A stretch of 64,000 nt of DNA, taken from assembly GCF_003789055.1 (NCBI RefSeq), contig NZ_ML119089.1, positions 1-64,000 on the forward strand. The letters run 5' to 3'. The stretch's first letter is position 1. Each line of letters opens with the position of its first letter. The DNA is from Histidinibacterium lentulum (GTDB lineage: Bacteria > Pseudomonadota > Alphaproteobacteria > Rhodobacterales > Rhodobacteraceae). The notes under the pieces are model-generated. The model was not told the origin of the DNA, ran no database searches, and worked only from the letters and a program-made list of their open reading frames with translations. Below, in pieces: positions 36,127 through 45,306 of the stretch. Position numbers and translations under genes: made by a program.

Positions 36127-38265
36127 TCAATCGCGGTAGTACTCGGTGCCGTAACCGCCATAGGCCCCCATCCTTTCGGCATGGCCATACCGCCGCATCC
36201 CCCTGGGATCGACGCGGGCGAGCACGAGCCCGAGCCTACGGCCCGGCACGCCCCGGAGGAGGCGCAGCGTCTCCGCCACCTGCACCCGCGTCGTCGCGTC
36301 CCAGCGCACGCACAGAAGAAGGCTGTCGAACCGCGGCGCGACGATGCGGAAATCCGGCACGGCGAGGACCGGAGGAGTGTCGAGGATGACGAAATCGTAG
36401 CGCGCCGCAAGGGCCTCGAGCAGCCGGTCGAACCGTGCCGAAGACAGCAGGTCCGCCGGATTGCCGGGGGCCGAGCCGCCATGCATGACGTCCGCACCGA
36501 AGGCCGCGGGCCGCGCGATCAGCACCTCGGCGGGCAGGTCCCCGGACAGGTGCTCCGCAAGTCCCTCCTTCGGCAGGTCGTCGAAGTAGAGATCGAAGAC
36601 CCGCCGCCGGATATCCCCCTCCACCACGATCACGGACCGGCCGAGCCGCGCGATGTTGTCGGCCAGCGCCAGCGCCGTCGTGGTCTTGCCCTCCGCCGGA
36701 ACCGAAGACGTGACCGCGATGGTGCGCGGCGGCCGGGCCGGGTCCAGCATCATGACACTGGTGCGCAGCGCGCGGATCGCCTCTGCCTGTGCCGATTGCG
36801 GATGATCGCGCAGATGGGCCAGGACCTCGCGCCGCCCCTGCCCCGGGATCAGCGGCACCTCGCCCGCCACCACCCGGCCGGTGATCTCCTCGAGCTCGCT
36901 GCTCGTGCGCAACCCCCGGTGCAGCGTGTGCCGCGCAAGCACGACCGCAAGCCCGCCGAAAAGGCCGAGGATCAGCGCCGAGGCGGCCATCAGCGCCGTG
37001 CGCGGCGAGGAAGGAGCCTGCGGCACCGTGGCGGTGGAGAGAATCCGGCTGTCCGGCTGCTGGATGCCCTGCTGCGCCACCGCGCCGTTCAGCCGGGTCA
37101 GTAGCTGCTCGTAGAGCAGCCGGATCGCTTCGGCCTCCCGCACCAGCTGCTGCAGCCGGATCAGGTCCGCGCCCTGGGACTCGATCCGCGCCTCGAGCTC
37201 ACGCTCGGACTCCGTCAGCGCTCCCCTCTGCGCATCCATCCGCAGGACATCCGCTTCGGTCGCGGCCAGGAGCTGCGCGAACCGCGCGTCAAAGGCCGTC
37301 GCCCCGTCCTCGCGTCCGAGAAGTCGCTCAAGCGCCGCATCCTCCGCCGCTCCGGCCTGCGCGTCCCTGGTCTCCGCGGCCCCCAGCGCCACCCGGCGCG
37401 CCTCCGCGGCGCCCCGCCTCTGGTCCAGCTCGGCGATCCTGTCGCGCAGATCCTTGAGCTGGACCTCCAGCATCGCCAGGGCCTCCGCAGACACGAGATC
37501 CGTCGCCGCGCTGAACCGCGCACGCGCGACCTCCGCGGCCTCGAGCTGTCCCTGCAGGTCCGCCACGCGCTCCGTCAGCCAGGCGGTCACCTGGTCCATG
37601 CCCGCCCGCTTGGCCTCCAGCTGGCTGGCGACATAGCGCTCCGCCACCGTGTCGGCGATCCTCGCGGCCTTCACCGGGTCCTCGCTGGCCACCGTTATGT
37701 CGAAGACGAAGGTCCGCGGCCGTACCCGGACGCCGATCCGCTCCTCGAGCGCCTCGATCGTCCGGTCGCGGCTCCGCCGCGCCGCCAGCTCCGGATCCGC
37801 CGGGACCTCCTCCGGCCACATCCGCCTGATCAGCCCGCCGATCCGGCCCGGGGGCGCGAGATCCGCGTTGAACTCTGGATCCGCGAGCAGCCCGAGCCGA
37901 TCCACCACCTGCCCGAGCAACAGCCGCGATCGCAGCACCTCGAGCTCGGTGTTGATCTCCACATCATCGCCAGACAGCCCCGAGACGAGGCCCTCCATGT
38001 CGAGAATCGCCGTCTCCGCCGGATCGAGCACCACGACCGCGGTCGCGCGGTAGAGCGGCGTGGCGAAAAACAGCGCATGGACGAGCACGAGGCACAGTGC
38101 CACGGCCATCGTCGACGCGACCGTGAGGCGCCCTCGCCAGATCATCCGCCCGATATCGCCGAGGTCCATCGCGCCCCCGCGACCGGGCAGAAAAAAGGGC
38201 TCGGGCTCGACAGGCCCCCTGTCCGGTTCGTCGAAAAAGGCCCGCCGTGGAAGGTCCCGCGTCAT
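36127..38265 (-). CDS. Polysaccharide biosynthesis tyrosine autokinase (Wzc/ExoP-like)
   Basis: 712 residues from ATG 38265, which follows GGAG by 5 bases; frames open further upstream but without support. N-terminal Wzz domain anchored by two membrane helices (VASTMAVALCLVLVHALFF and the later ALILGLFGGLAVVLAR) with a long periplasmic coiled coil of Ala/Glu/Arg between them. C-terminal BY-kinase: Walker A SVPAEGKTTTAL, Walker A-prime VIVVEGDIRR, Walker B VILDTPPVL, and a Tyr-rich tail (five or six Tyr in the last 23 residues) that would be autophosphorylated. It controls chain length and export of capsule or exopolysaccharide. A perfect palindrome lies about 35 bases upstream. Confidence 0.9.
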   Translation of the reverse strand: MTRDLPRRAFFDEPDRGPVEPEPFFLPGRGGAMDLGDIGRMIWRGRLTVASTMAVALCLVLVHALFFATPLYRATAVVVLDPAETAILDMEGLVSGLSGDDVEINTELEVLRSRLLLGQVVDRLGLLADPEFNADLAPPGRIGGLIRRMWPEEVPADPELAARRSRDRTIEALEERIGVRVRPRTFVFDITVASEDPVKAARIADTVAERYVASQLEAKRAGMDQVTAWLTERVADLQGQLEAAEVARARFSAATDLVSAEALAMLEVQLKDLRDRIAELDQRRGAAEARRVALGAAETRDAQAGAAEDAALERLLGREDGATAFDARFAQLLAATEADVLRMDAQRGALTESERELEARIESQGADLIRLQQLVREAEAIRLLYEQLLTRLNGAVAQQGIQQPDSRILSTATVPQAPSSPRTALMAASALILGLFGGLAVVLARHTLHRGLRTSSELEEITGRVVAGEVPLIPGQGRREVLAHLRDHPQSAQAEAIRALRTSVMMLDPARPPRTIAVTSSVPAEGKTTTALALADNIARLGRSVIVVEGDIRRRVFDLYFDDLPKEGLAEHLSGDLPAEVLIARPAAFGADVMHGGSAPGNPADLLSSARFDRLLEALAARYDFVILDTPPVLAVPDFRIVAPRFDSLLLCVRWDATTRVQVAETLRLLRGVPGRRLGLVLARVDPRGMRRYGHAERMGAYGGYGTEYYRD

Positions 38266-38300
38266 TTGACTCCACTCATAGGTCAGCCTTAGACTCATGT

Positions 38301-38317
38301 TGCAACTATGAGTTGCA
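38301..38317. promoter_or_regulatory. Palindrome TGCAACT-ATG-AGTTGCA, candidate operator of the tyrosine kinase gene
   Basis: Perfect 7-bp inverted arms around a 3-base centre, 36 bases upstream of the kinase start codon. Two further ACTCAT words lie nearby at 38274-38279 and 38293-38298, related to the arm sequence. The region is locally AT-richer than its surroundings. The cognate regulator is unknown. Confidence 0.45.
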
Positions 38318-38543
38318 TAGCACGCCCGGCCCCGCCGCGCCAGAGCACTTCCCGTCTTGCTGCATGGCAGCATCACCTGCCGCTAGGACAGGCGCCGAAG
38401 CAGGAGCCGCTGTTGATCCGCGCCCCGCGAGCGCCTAATCACGGACTGTCGCGGCGCTCCCACGGGCCCGCCCCCGGCGGGCTTCGGCCTTCCGGGTCCC
38501 TGCACAGCGCGGGCGCAGCGCACCCGGCGATGAGGAGTTCAGC

Positions 38544-39917
38544 ATGAAAATCGCGATGATCGGCACCGGTTACGTCGGCCTCGTCTCGGGCGTCTGCCTG
38601 TCAGACTTCGGCCATGAGGTGGTCTGCGTCGACAAGGACCCGACCAAGATCGACCGCCTGAACCGCGGCGAGATCCCGATCTTCGAGCCGGGCCTGGACC
38701 AGCTTCTCGCGCGCAACGTCGAGGGCGGGCGGCTCAGCTTCACCACCGACCTCGCCCAGGCGCTAGAGGGTGTCGAGGCGGTGTTCATCGCCGTGGGCAC
38801 GCCCACCCGCCGCGGCGACGGGCATGCGGATCTCACCTATGTCATGGCCGCCGCCGCCGAGATCGCCGCCGCCGCGCCCGACGGCGTCGTGATCGTCACG
38901 AAATCCACCGTCCCCGTCGGCACCAACCGCAAGGTCGCCGAAACCGTCCGCGCCACGAACCCCGACCTGTCCTTCGAGGTCGCCTCGAACCCCGAATTCC
39001 TGCGCGAGGGCGCGGCGATCGACGATTTCATGCGCCCCGACCGCGTCGTCGTCGGCGTCGAGAGCGAGCGGGCCGCCAGGGTCATGACAGAGATCTACCG
39101 CCCGCTCTTCCTGCGCGACTTCCCGATCATCACCACCGACCTCGAGTCGGCCGAGATGATCAAGTATGCCGCCAACGCCTTCCTCGCGACGAAGATCACC
39201 TTCATCAACGAGATCGCCGCCCTCTGCGAGAAGGTCGGCGCGAACGTCAAGGAGGTGTCCAAGGGCATGGGCCTCGACGGCCGCATCGGCAACAAGTTCC
39301 TCCATGCGGGTCCAGGCTACGGCGGATCCTGCTTTCCCAAGGACACCATGGCCCTTGCGAGGATCGGCCAGGAGCACGCAGCCCCGGTCTCGATCGTCGA
39401 GACCGTGATCAAGGTGAACGAGGAGGTGAAGCGCCGGATGATCGGAAAGCTCCTCGATCTCTGCGACGGCAGCTTCAACGGCAAGCGGATCGCCGTGCTC
39501 GGCGTGACCTTCAAGCCCAACACGGACGACATGCGCGACGCGCCCTCCCTCACCATCGTGCCTGCGCTGATCGGCAGCGGTGCCGAGGTGCGCGTGGTCG
39601 ATCCGCAGGGCCGCCACGAGGGAGAGAGACTTCTGCCCGGCGTCCGCTGGCAGGACGATCCCTATGCCGCCGTCGAGGGCGCGCACCTGATCGTCCTTCT
39701 GACCGAATGGAACGAGTTCCGCGCGCTCGATCTGTCGGCCCTCGCAGACCGGATGGCCACTCCGAAAATGGCCGATCTGCGCAACATCTACAGCCCTGCA
39801 GATGTCGTGGCCGCCGGCTTCTCGACCTATGTCTCCATCGGCCGCAGCGACCATGCCGCCGCCCTGCCCCCGCTCCAGGACATCGCCCCGACGGCCGCCG
39901 CCCCGGCGCGGGGCTGA
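38544..39917 (+). CDS. ugd: UDP-glucose 6-dehydrogenase
   Basis: 457 residues. NAD-binding GTGYVGLVSGVCL, TKSTVPVGTN, ASNPEFLREG, the hinge helix with EMIKYAANAFLATKITFINE, and the catalytic Cys in GYGGSCFPKD. It oxidises UDP-glucose twice to UDP-glucuronate, feeding the epimerase at 34171-35184 and polysaccharide synthesis. The start ATG has GAGGAG 7 bases upstream. The leader contains a 7-bp GCCCGCC/GGCGGGC hairpin at 38466-38482. The gene is divergent from the tyrosine kinase. The C-terminal tail is Ala/Pro-rich. Confidence 0.96.
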   Translation: MKIAMIGTGYVGLVSGVCLSDFGHEVVCVDKDPTKIDRLNRGEIPIFEPGLDQLLARNVEGGRLSFTTDLAQALEGVEAVFIAVGTPTRRGDGHADLTYVMAAAAEIAAAAPDGVVIVTKSTVPVGTNRKVAETVRATNPDLSFEVASNPEFLREGAAIDDFMRPDRVVVGVESERAARVMTEIYRPLFLRDFPIITTDLESAEMIKYAANAFLATKITFINEIAALCEKVGANVKEVSKGMGLDGRIGNKFLHAGPGYGGSCFPKDTMALARIGQEHAAPVSIVETVIKVNEEVKRRMIGKLLDLCDGSFNGKRIAVLGVTFKPNTDDMRDAPSLTIVPALIGSGAEVRVVDPQGRHEGERLLPGVRWQDDPYAAVEGAHLIVLLTEWNEFRALDLSALADRMATPKMADLRNIYSPADVVAAGFSTYVSIGRSDHAAALPPLQDIAPTAAAPARG

Positions 39918-39949
39918 GCTTCCGGCGCCCGGACGGAGCAAGTCGGGGC

Positions 39950-41062
39950 CTACCGCGCCACGGCGCGAAGCAGCGCCGCCAGCTCCTCCAGCTGGCGCTC
40001 TAGCCGGAACCGCGTCTCATAGGCGGCGCGACAGGCCGGACGCATCGCCCTGAGCGCCTGCCGGTCGAGGGACCGAAGCAGCGCCGCGAGGTCGTCGACC
40101 GTCAGCGGCACATGCCCCCCCGTTCGTCCCGGCTCGATCAGCGAGGGCAACGCGCCCTGGTCCGAGGTGAAGACCGGCGTGCCGTTGCGCAGGGCCTCGG
40201 GCACCACGAGACCGAACGCCTCCCATCGCGACGGCACCACCAGCGCATCGGCCAAGGCATACCAGTCGTCCAACCGCGAGGCCGGCACCCACCCGTGCAT
40301 CACGATGCCTTCGCCGCCCGAGCGCGCCACACCGTCGCCACGCACCGCCTCGCCCACCACATGGAGCCGCAGATCTGGCCGCCGCGCCCGCTCGAACGCC
40401 TCGGCCAGGAGGTCGAACCCCTTCTGCCGGTCGAGCCGCCCGACGAAGAGCAGGTGGATCACTCCCGTCCCGCCGCCAAAGAGATCCGACCGCGCCTCCG
40501 CGCGCGGAGGGGGCACTCCGTTCTCGACCACCTCGAACCGGCCCCGGTAGCCCAGCGCCCGCGCAACCTCCCGCTCGTGCTCCGACACGCAGAGCGTCAC
40601 ATCGGCAAGCCCCGATCCCCGTCCCTCCAGGACCCGGACCAGCGCGCGCCGGAGAGGCGCCTCGGCATAGCTCGAGACGGCCCACCCATGGGGACAGTAG
40701 ACAGCGGGCCTCCGGTCCCCCGCCGCCCGCATCGCGGCGAGCGCGGCCAGAGCGAAGCTGCTGTGAAAGACGCAGACATCCGGGTCCTGCGCCCGCAACC
40801 GCGCCCGGAAGGCCGCCAGCATGGCGCGGAGTCCGCGGGATCCCCGTCGCGGTCGCGGAAAGGTCGTCATCGTCAAGTCCGCATCGACTGCCGCGACATG
40901 CTCCTGCGCCAGCACGAATTCCATGTCGAAACCCCGCTCCTCCAGCGCCGCGATATGCCGGAAGTAGGACCCCGCCCCGCCTTGCGCGGACTCGCAGAGG
41001 TTCAGGACCCGGAGCCGCTCCTTCCCGGCGTCTCCGCCGCCCCGGCGAGATGAGTGATCCAT
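39950..41062 (-). CDS. Glycosyltransferase family 4 protein
   Basis: 370 residues, GT-B fold. N-terminal LRVLNLCESAQGGAGSYFRH, C-terminal nucleotide-sugar domain with HLLFVGRLDRQKGFDLLAEA, VMHGWVPASRLDDWYALADALVVPSRWEAFGLVVPEAL (quoted in part) and the E-x7-E motif in WEAFGLVVPE. It should transfer a sugar from a nucleotide donor during exopolysaccharide or LPS assembly; donor and acceptor unknown. Convergent with ugd. The ATG has no strong Shine-Dalgarno, and the N-terminal 15 residues (MDHSSRRGGGDAGKE) are polar. Confidence 0.85.
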   Translation of the reverse strand: MDHSSRRGGGDAGKERLRVLNLCESAQGGAGSYFRHIAALEERGFDMEFVLAQEHVAAVDADLTMTTFPRPRRGSRGLRAMLAAFRARLRAQDPDVCVFHSSFALAALAAMRAAGDRRPAVYCPHGWAVSSYAEAPLRRALVRVLEGRGSGLADVTLCVSEHEREVARALGYRGRFEVVENGVPPPRAEARSDLFGGGTGVIHLLFVGRLDRQKGFDLLAEAFERARRPDLRLHVVGEAVRGDGVARSGGEGIVMHGWVPASRLDDWYALADALVVPSRWEAFGLVVPEALRNGTPVFTSDQGALPSLIEPGRTGGHVPLTVDDLAALLRSLDRQALRAMRPACRAAYETRFRLERQLEELAALLRAVAR

Positions 41063-41167
41063 GACTCCGACCCCGGCCTGCGCCCCGCGGCCCCGGCCGC
41101 GCCAGCGACAGCCAGATCGGTTCTCCCGGCCATGTCAATGCAGGCCTGCACCGCGAGGCCCGTCGCC

Positions 41168-41515
41168 TCAGCGCAACGCGTCCTCCAGCGCCCGCCGCAA
41201 GTCGCCCTCGTCATAGGGCTTCTTCACGAACCCGTTGGCCAACGCATCCGCTTCGCTGTAACCGCTGACCACGACGAACGGGATCCGTCGCGCCGCGAAT
41301 TCCTCGGCCAGCGGACGCGAGGAGACGCCGCTCAGGTTCATGTCGAGCGTGGCGACATCCGGACGCTCGTCCGACAGCAGGGCGAGCGCCTTGTCGATGC
41401 TCGGCACGGGTCCGAGAACCTCGGCGCCCCAGCCCGAGATCACCGCTTCCAGATCCATGGCAAGCAGCATCTCGTCCTCGACGATGAGGACCCGCATCCC
41501 CGCGAGACTCGTCAT
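41168..41515 (-). CDS. Single-domain response regulator
   Basis: 115 residues, a lone receiver domain. Acidic pocket VEDE near residue 12, phospho-acceptor Asp in TLDMNLSG near residue 57, the switch Ser in VVVSGYSE and the conserved Lys in FVKKPYD. No output domain. It lies 30 bases after the CheB-CheR-kinase gene on the same strand and is presumably phosphorylated by that HWE kinase; relay to another protein must follow. Confidence 0.9.
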   Translation of the reverse strand: MTSLAGMRVLIVEDEMLLAMDLEAVISGWGAEVLGPVPSIDKALALLSDERPDVATLDMNLSGVSSRPLAEEFAARRIPFVVVSGYSEADALANGFVKKPYDEGDLRRALEDALR

Positions 41516-41545
41516 GCTCTGCTGACCTCGAACCCGGACACGCGG

Positions 41546-44500
41546 TCACTCCATCGGAAAGGCGATTGCCACTTCCAAACCGGCGGGCTCGAACCGAAGT
41601 TCCGCCTCTCCGTCCAGTTCATAGGCACAGGAGCGTTCGATCAGCTTCGTGCCGAAGCCCTTCACCACCTCGGCCCGAACCGGCGGCCCGCCGCTTTCGC
41701 GCCAGTCGAGCCGGATTCGGGGCGCGTCCCCGTCGGTGCGGTCCTCGTGCCACCTGACCGACAACTGACCCTCCGGCGTCGACAATGCGCCGTACTTCGA
41801 CGCGTTCGTTGCCAGCTCATGCAGGATCAGCGCGATCCCGAGCCCCTGCTTCGGCGTCAGCAGAAGCGCCGGACCCTCGATCTCCAGTTGCTGCCCGTCG
41901 TCCCGGCCATAGGCCGACAGGGTGTCCTCGATCAGCGTGTGGAGGTCCGCCGACTGCCAGTTGGTCTCCAGAAGCTGGTCATGGGCCCGCGCCAGCGCCC
42001 GGATGCGGCCGATGAACCCCTCGCGGTACTGCGCGACCGTCAGATCCTCCGCCCCGGGCTGCCGGGCGAGCGCCTGCACAACCGCAAGCGTGTTCTTGAC
42101 CCGGTGGCTCAGTTCCCGGGTCAGCAGGTCCTGCTGCTCCTCCGCCTTCTTGCGCTCGCCCACGTCCCGGAACAGCGCGGCGACCCGCGCGGTCCTGCCG
42201 TCGCCGGTCTCAAGGCGAAAGGCATAGACCTCGTAGTACCGCCCGAGCGCCTCCGCCGGGGCCTCGAACCGCTCCGCCTTCCCGGTCGTCGCGATCCGCG
42301 CATAGCGTTCGAACCAGTGTTCCTCGAGCTGCGGCAGGCGCTCCCGCACGGACCGCCCGACGATGTCCAGCAGACCGGTCTGGCGCTCGAAGGCGGCATT
42401 GACCTCGAGAATGCGGTAATCCGGCCTGCCGTCCCTCGCGCGGGTCTCCACGTCCATGATGCAGAACCCCTCGTCGATCGAGTCGAACAGCGTCTCGTAG
42501 CGCAGCCGGCTTTCGATCAGATCCCGCTCCGTCCTGCGGCGCGCGGTGACATCGACGAAGGTCAGCACCACCCCCTCGATCCGGTTCTCCACCGTGCGAT
42601 AGGGGCGGCTTCTCATCATGAACCAGCGCCCGTCGCGGCTCTGGACCTCGCTCTCCGCGGGCGTCAGATCGTGCAGCACGCGCTGGGCCTCTTCCTCGAT
42701 CCCGTCGGTGGTCAGGCGGTGGGTGAAATCGGTGATCTTCCGCCCGACATCGATCTCGGTGATGTTGAACAGCTCCGCGAGAGGCGGGGTGAACATGCGG
42801 ATGCGCAGCCGCAAGTCGAGGAACAGCGTCCCGATCTCGGTCGCCCAGGTCAGGTTCCTCAGATCGTTGTGGGCGGTCGAGATGTCCTCCAGCTTCCTCT
42901 TCAGTTCCGAGTTCACCGTCTGAAGCTCCTCGTTCGTGGACTGGAGCTCCTCCTTCGAGGTCTCAAGCTCCTCGGAGGTCGACCGGTATTCCTCGTTGAT
43001 CGACTGCAACTCCTCGTTCGCGGCGCGGAGGTCTTCCATGGCGAACTCGTGTTCCGCCCGGCTCGCGGCCAGGGCCTTCTGCGCTGCCTTCAGCTCGGCC
43101 ATGAGCCGCCGGACCTCGCCCGGGCTGCGCTCGCCTGCCTCCGCGTCCCCCGGCGCCTCGTCCGCGACGGGTCCGCCGTCGAGGAACAGCACGAGCGCGC
43201 TCGGGCTCGCCCTGTCCTTGCGCGGCACCCGCGAAACCTGCAACGAGATGCGCCGGATGCCGTCGTCGAAGCTGACGGGCGTGGGATAGGTCATCGAAGG
43301 CAGTTTCGCGCCGAAGGCCCGATCGAGCGCGGCCTCGAGATCCGACCGCAGCTCCGTCCGCACGACGCTCGGCAGACGGGCGGAGAACACGCCGCCCGAA
43401 TGCTTGATATAGCGTCCTGCCCCAGGGGACAGATGCAGGATATGGTGAGCCTCGTCCACCAGCACACTCGGCGGCGCCATCCGTTCCAGGGCACGCGCGT
43501 GGACCTCGAACGATCCCTCCTGGCGGTCCGCCCGACCGGCCGCCCGCGTGCCGGACCGCGGCGCGGGGAGGTGCGACGAGCCATGCGGCAGCGGCGGCAT
43601 CTTGCGATGCGGCCGGGGGCGCGCCTGGAACAGTCGGGCCTGCCGGTCGAGCGGCGCGAAGAGCTCGCCCGCGGTCTCCGCGCTCTCTGCCGAACCGAGG
43701 AACAGCTTCCCCCCGGGGCGGAGCCCGTAGTGGAACAGATCGAGAAGCTGCTCCTGAATGTGACGCTCCAGGTAGATCATGAGGTTGCGGCAGGAGATCA
43801 GGTCGAGCCGCGTGAACGGAGGGTCCTTCAGCACGCTGTGGGACGTGAAAAGGACCGTCTCCCGAACCTCCTTGCGGATGCGGTAATGGGTGCCCTCGTC
43901 GGCGAAGAACCGGGCCAGCCGCTCCTCGCTGACATCGGCCACGATGGACCGCGGATACCTGCCCTCCCGTGCCGTGCCCAGGGCGCCTTTGTCGAGATCG
44001 CTCGCGAAGATCTGGATCGGCATGGTCACCTTCCGTCGCGCCGCCTCCTCGAGCAGAACGATGGCAAGGCTGTAGGCCTCTTCCCCGGTGGCGCAGCCGA
44101 CGCACCAGACGCGAATGCCTTCGGTGCCCGCCATCTCGAAGAGCGGAGCCGCGACATGCGAGGCGAGCCGCTCGAATGCCTTCTCGTCGCGGAAGAACTG
44201 CGTCACCGAAATCAGGAGATCGTCGAACAGCTCATGGGCCTCCTCCGGGGTCGCCTCGACGTAACCGGCATAGTCCGAGAGGCTTGCACTGCGGTGGACC
44301 TGCATCCGCCGCAGGACCCTGCGCATCACCGTGGCCCGCCTGTAGCTTGAAAAGTCATGCCCGGTCCGTTCCCGAAGGAACCCGACGATCCGCCGCAGAT
44401 CGTTCAGGGCGCCCTCCTCGTCGAGCGAGCGCACGATCTCCTTGCTCCGCGACATCTCCGCGATCCGCTCGGCCAGCCGGTCGATCGGCGCGATGTAGCT

Positions 44501-45031
44501 GGCCACTCCGGTCGCGATGGCGTTCTGCGGCATCGCGGCGAACTCGGTCTCCTGCGGATCCTGCACCAGGACGACGCCGCCGTTCTCGTGCATCGCCCTG
44601 ACCCCGTTCGACCCGTCCGCCCCCGATCCGCTCAGGATCACGGCAAGCCCTTCCCCCCGTCTCGCGGCGACGGACCTGAAGAACATGTCGACCGGCGCAC
44701 GACGGGCCCGCGGCTCGGTGAACTCCCGGGCCATGACGCTGTCGCCCTCGATCACCAGCTCGCGGTCGGGCGAGATCACGTAGACGCAATCGGCCTCCAG
44801 CGTCAGCCCGTCGTTCACCTGACGAACCGGCATCCCGGTGCAGGAGGAAAGGATCTCCGCCAAGGCGCTCGGTTGCTCCGGTGACAGGTGCAGGATCACG
44901 ACATACGCGAGGCCCAGATCCTCGGGCAGTTGACGGAACAGCCGGCTCAGCGCCCGCACGCCCCCGGCAGAGGCGCCGATCGCGCAGATCGGGACGGTGC
45001 CCCGCAGGTCGTCCTGCTTCGTCTCGTCCAT
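41546..45031 (-). CDS. CheB-CheR-PAS-HWE histidine kinase fusion
   Basis: 1161 residues from ATG 45031, preceded by GGAG at 5 bases; a GTG 66 bases upstream is the alternative. Order: CheB methylesterase (Ser in GASAGGV, His in HLSPEQPS, Asp in SGADGSNG); CheR methyltransferase (RRATVMRRVLRRM, SAM motif GCATGEEAYS, QFFRDEKAF); a PAS-like region; a long Glu/Ser-rich coiled coil (residues about 650-735) with NEELQS repeats; two PAS domains; HWE kinase with H-box ELSHRVKNTLA, HELATNASKYGAL and the W-x-E in DWRESGG. The kinase pairs with the response regulator downstream. No other chemotaxis genes are near, so this is likely a stress or light-type sensory system rather than flagellar chemotaxis. 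Confidence 0.9.
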   Translation of the reverse strand: MDETKQDDLRGTVPICAIGASAGGVRALSRLFRQLPEDLGLAYVVILHLSPEQPSALAEILSSCTGMPVRQVNDGLTLEADCVYVISPDRELVIEGDSVMAREFTEPRARRAPVDMFFRSVAARRGEGLAVILSGSGADGSNGVRAMHENGGVVLVQDPQETEFAAMPQNAIATGVASYIAPIDRLAERIAEMSRSKEIVRSLDEEGALNDLRRIVGFLRERTGHDFSSYRRATVMRRVLRRMQVHRSASLSDYAGYVEATPEEAHELFDDLLISVTQFFRDEKAFERLASHVAAPLFEMAGTEGIRVWCVGCATGEEAYSLAIVLLEEAARRKVTMPIQIFASDLDKGALGTAREGRYPRSIVADVSEERLARFFADEGTHYRIRKEVRETVLFTSHSVLKDPPFTRLDLISCRNLMIYLERHIQEQLLDLFHYGLRPGGKLFLGSAESAETAGELFAPLDRQARLFQARPRPHRKMPPLPHGSSHLPAPRSGTRAAGRADRQEGSFEVHARALERMAPPSVLVDEAHHILHLSPGAGRYIKHSGGVFSARLPSVVRTELRSDLEAALDRAFGAKLPSMTYPTPVSFDDGIRRISLQVSRVPRKDRASPSALVLFLDGGPVADEAPGDAEAGERSPGEVRRLMAELKAAQKALAASRAEHEFAMEDLRAANEELQSINEEYRSTSEELETSKEELQSTNEELQTVNSELKRKLEDISTAHNDLRNLTWATEIGTLFLDLRLRIRMFTPPLAELFNITEIDVGRKITDFTHRLTTDGIEEEAQRVLHDLTPAESEVQSRDGRWFMMRSRPYRTVENRIEGVVLTFVDVTARRRTERDLIESRLRYETLFDSIDEGFCIMDVETRARDGRPDYRILEVNAAFERQTGLLDIVGRSVRERLPQLEEHWFERYARIATTGKAERFEAPAEALGRYYEVYAFRLETGDGRTARVAALFRDVGERKKAEEQQDLLTRELSHRVKNTLAVVQALARQPGAEDLTVAQYREGFIGRIRALARAHDQLLETNWQSADLHTLIEDTLSAYGRDDGQQLEIEGPALLLTPKQGLGIALILHELATNASKYGALSTPEGQLSVRWHEDRTDGDAPRIRLDWRESGGPPVRAEVVKGFGTKLIERSCAYELDGEAELRFEPAGLEVAIAFPME

Positions 45032-45306
45032 CGTCGCTCCGGCCTGGCGCTTGGAGGTCTTCGAGGGGGAAGCCCGTCTGTCCCCCTGTCGTTCCACATC
45101 CCGCAGCGCCCCCGTACCGCGGGGACCGTGCCGACTAGATCAGACCGTTGCGAGTCATGGCAAGGGCCTCCCGCCCCGCCGTCCGGCCCATGCCTCAAGA
45201 AGATCCCGCTCGGGTCGGACGCCCGCGGACACGCGCGCAAGACGGCCGCGTCCGCCCGCTCCCTCTTCGTCGGGGACCGGGGGCGCCTCCTGCCGCGGGT
45301 CCCACC

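Noticed and set aside
38466-38482. GCCCGCC/GGCGGGC hairpin in the ugd leader as a riboswitch or attenuator
   Set aside because: A lone 7-bp GC stem without T-run or alternative structure is common in this genome.
41054-44350. Uninterrupted plus-strand reading frame of about 1100 codons opposite the kinase gene
   Set aside because: Composition is His/Arg/Pro-rich with no domain signature, and it mirrors the well-supported CheB-CheR-kinase on the other strand; long antisense frames are expected at this GC content.
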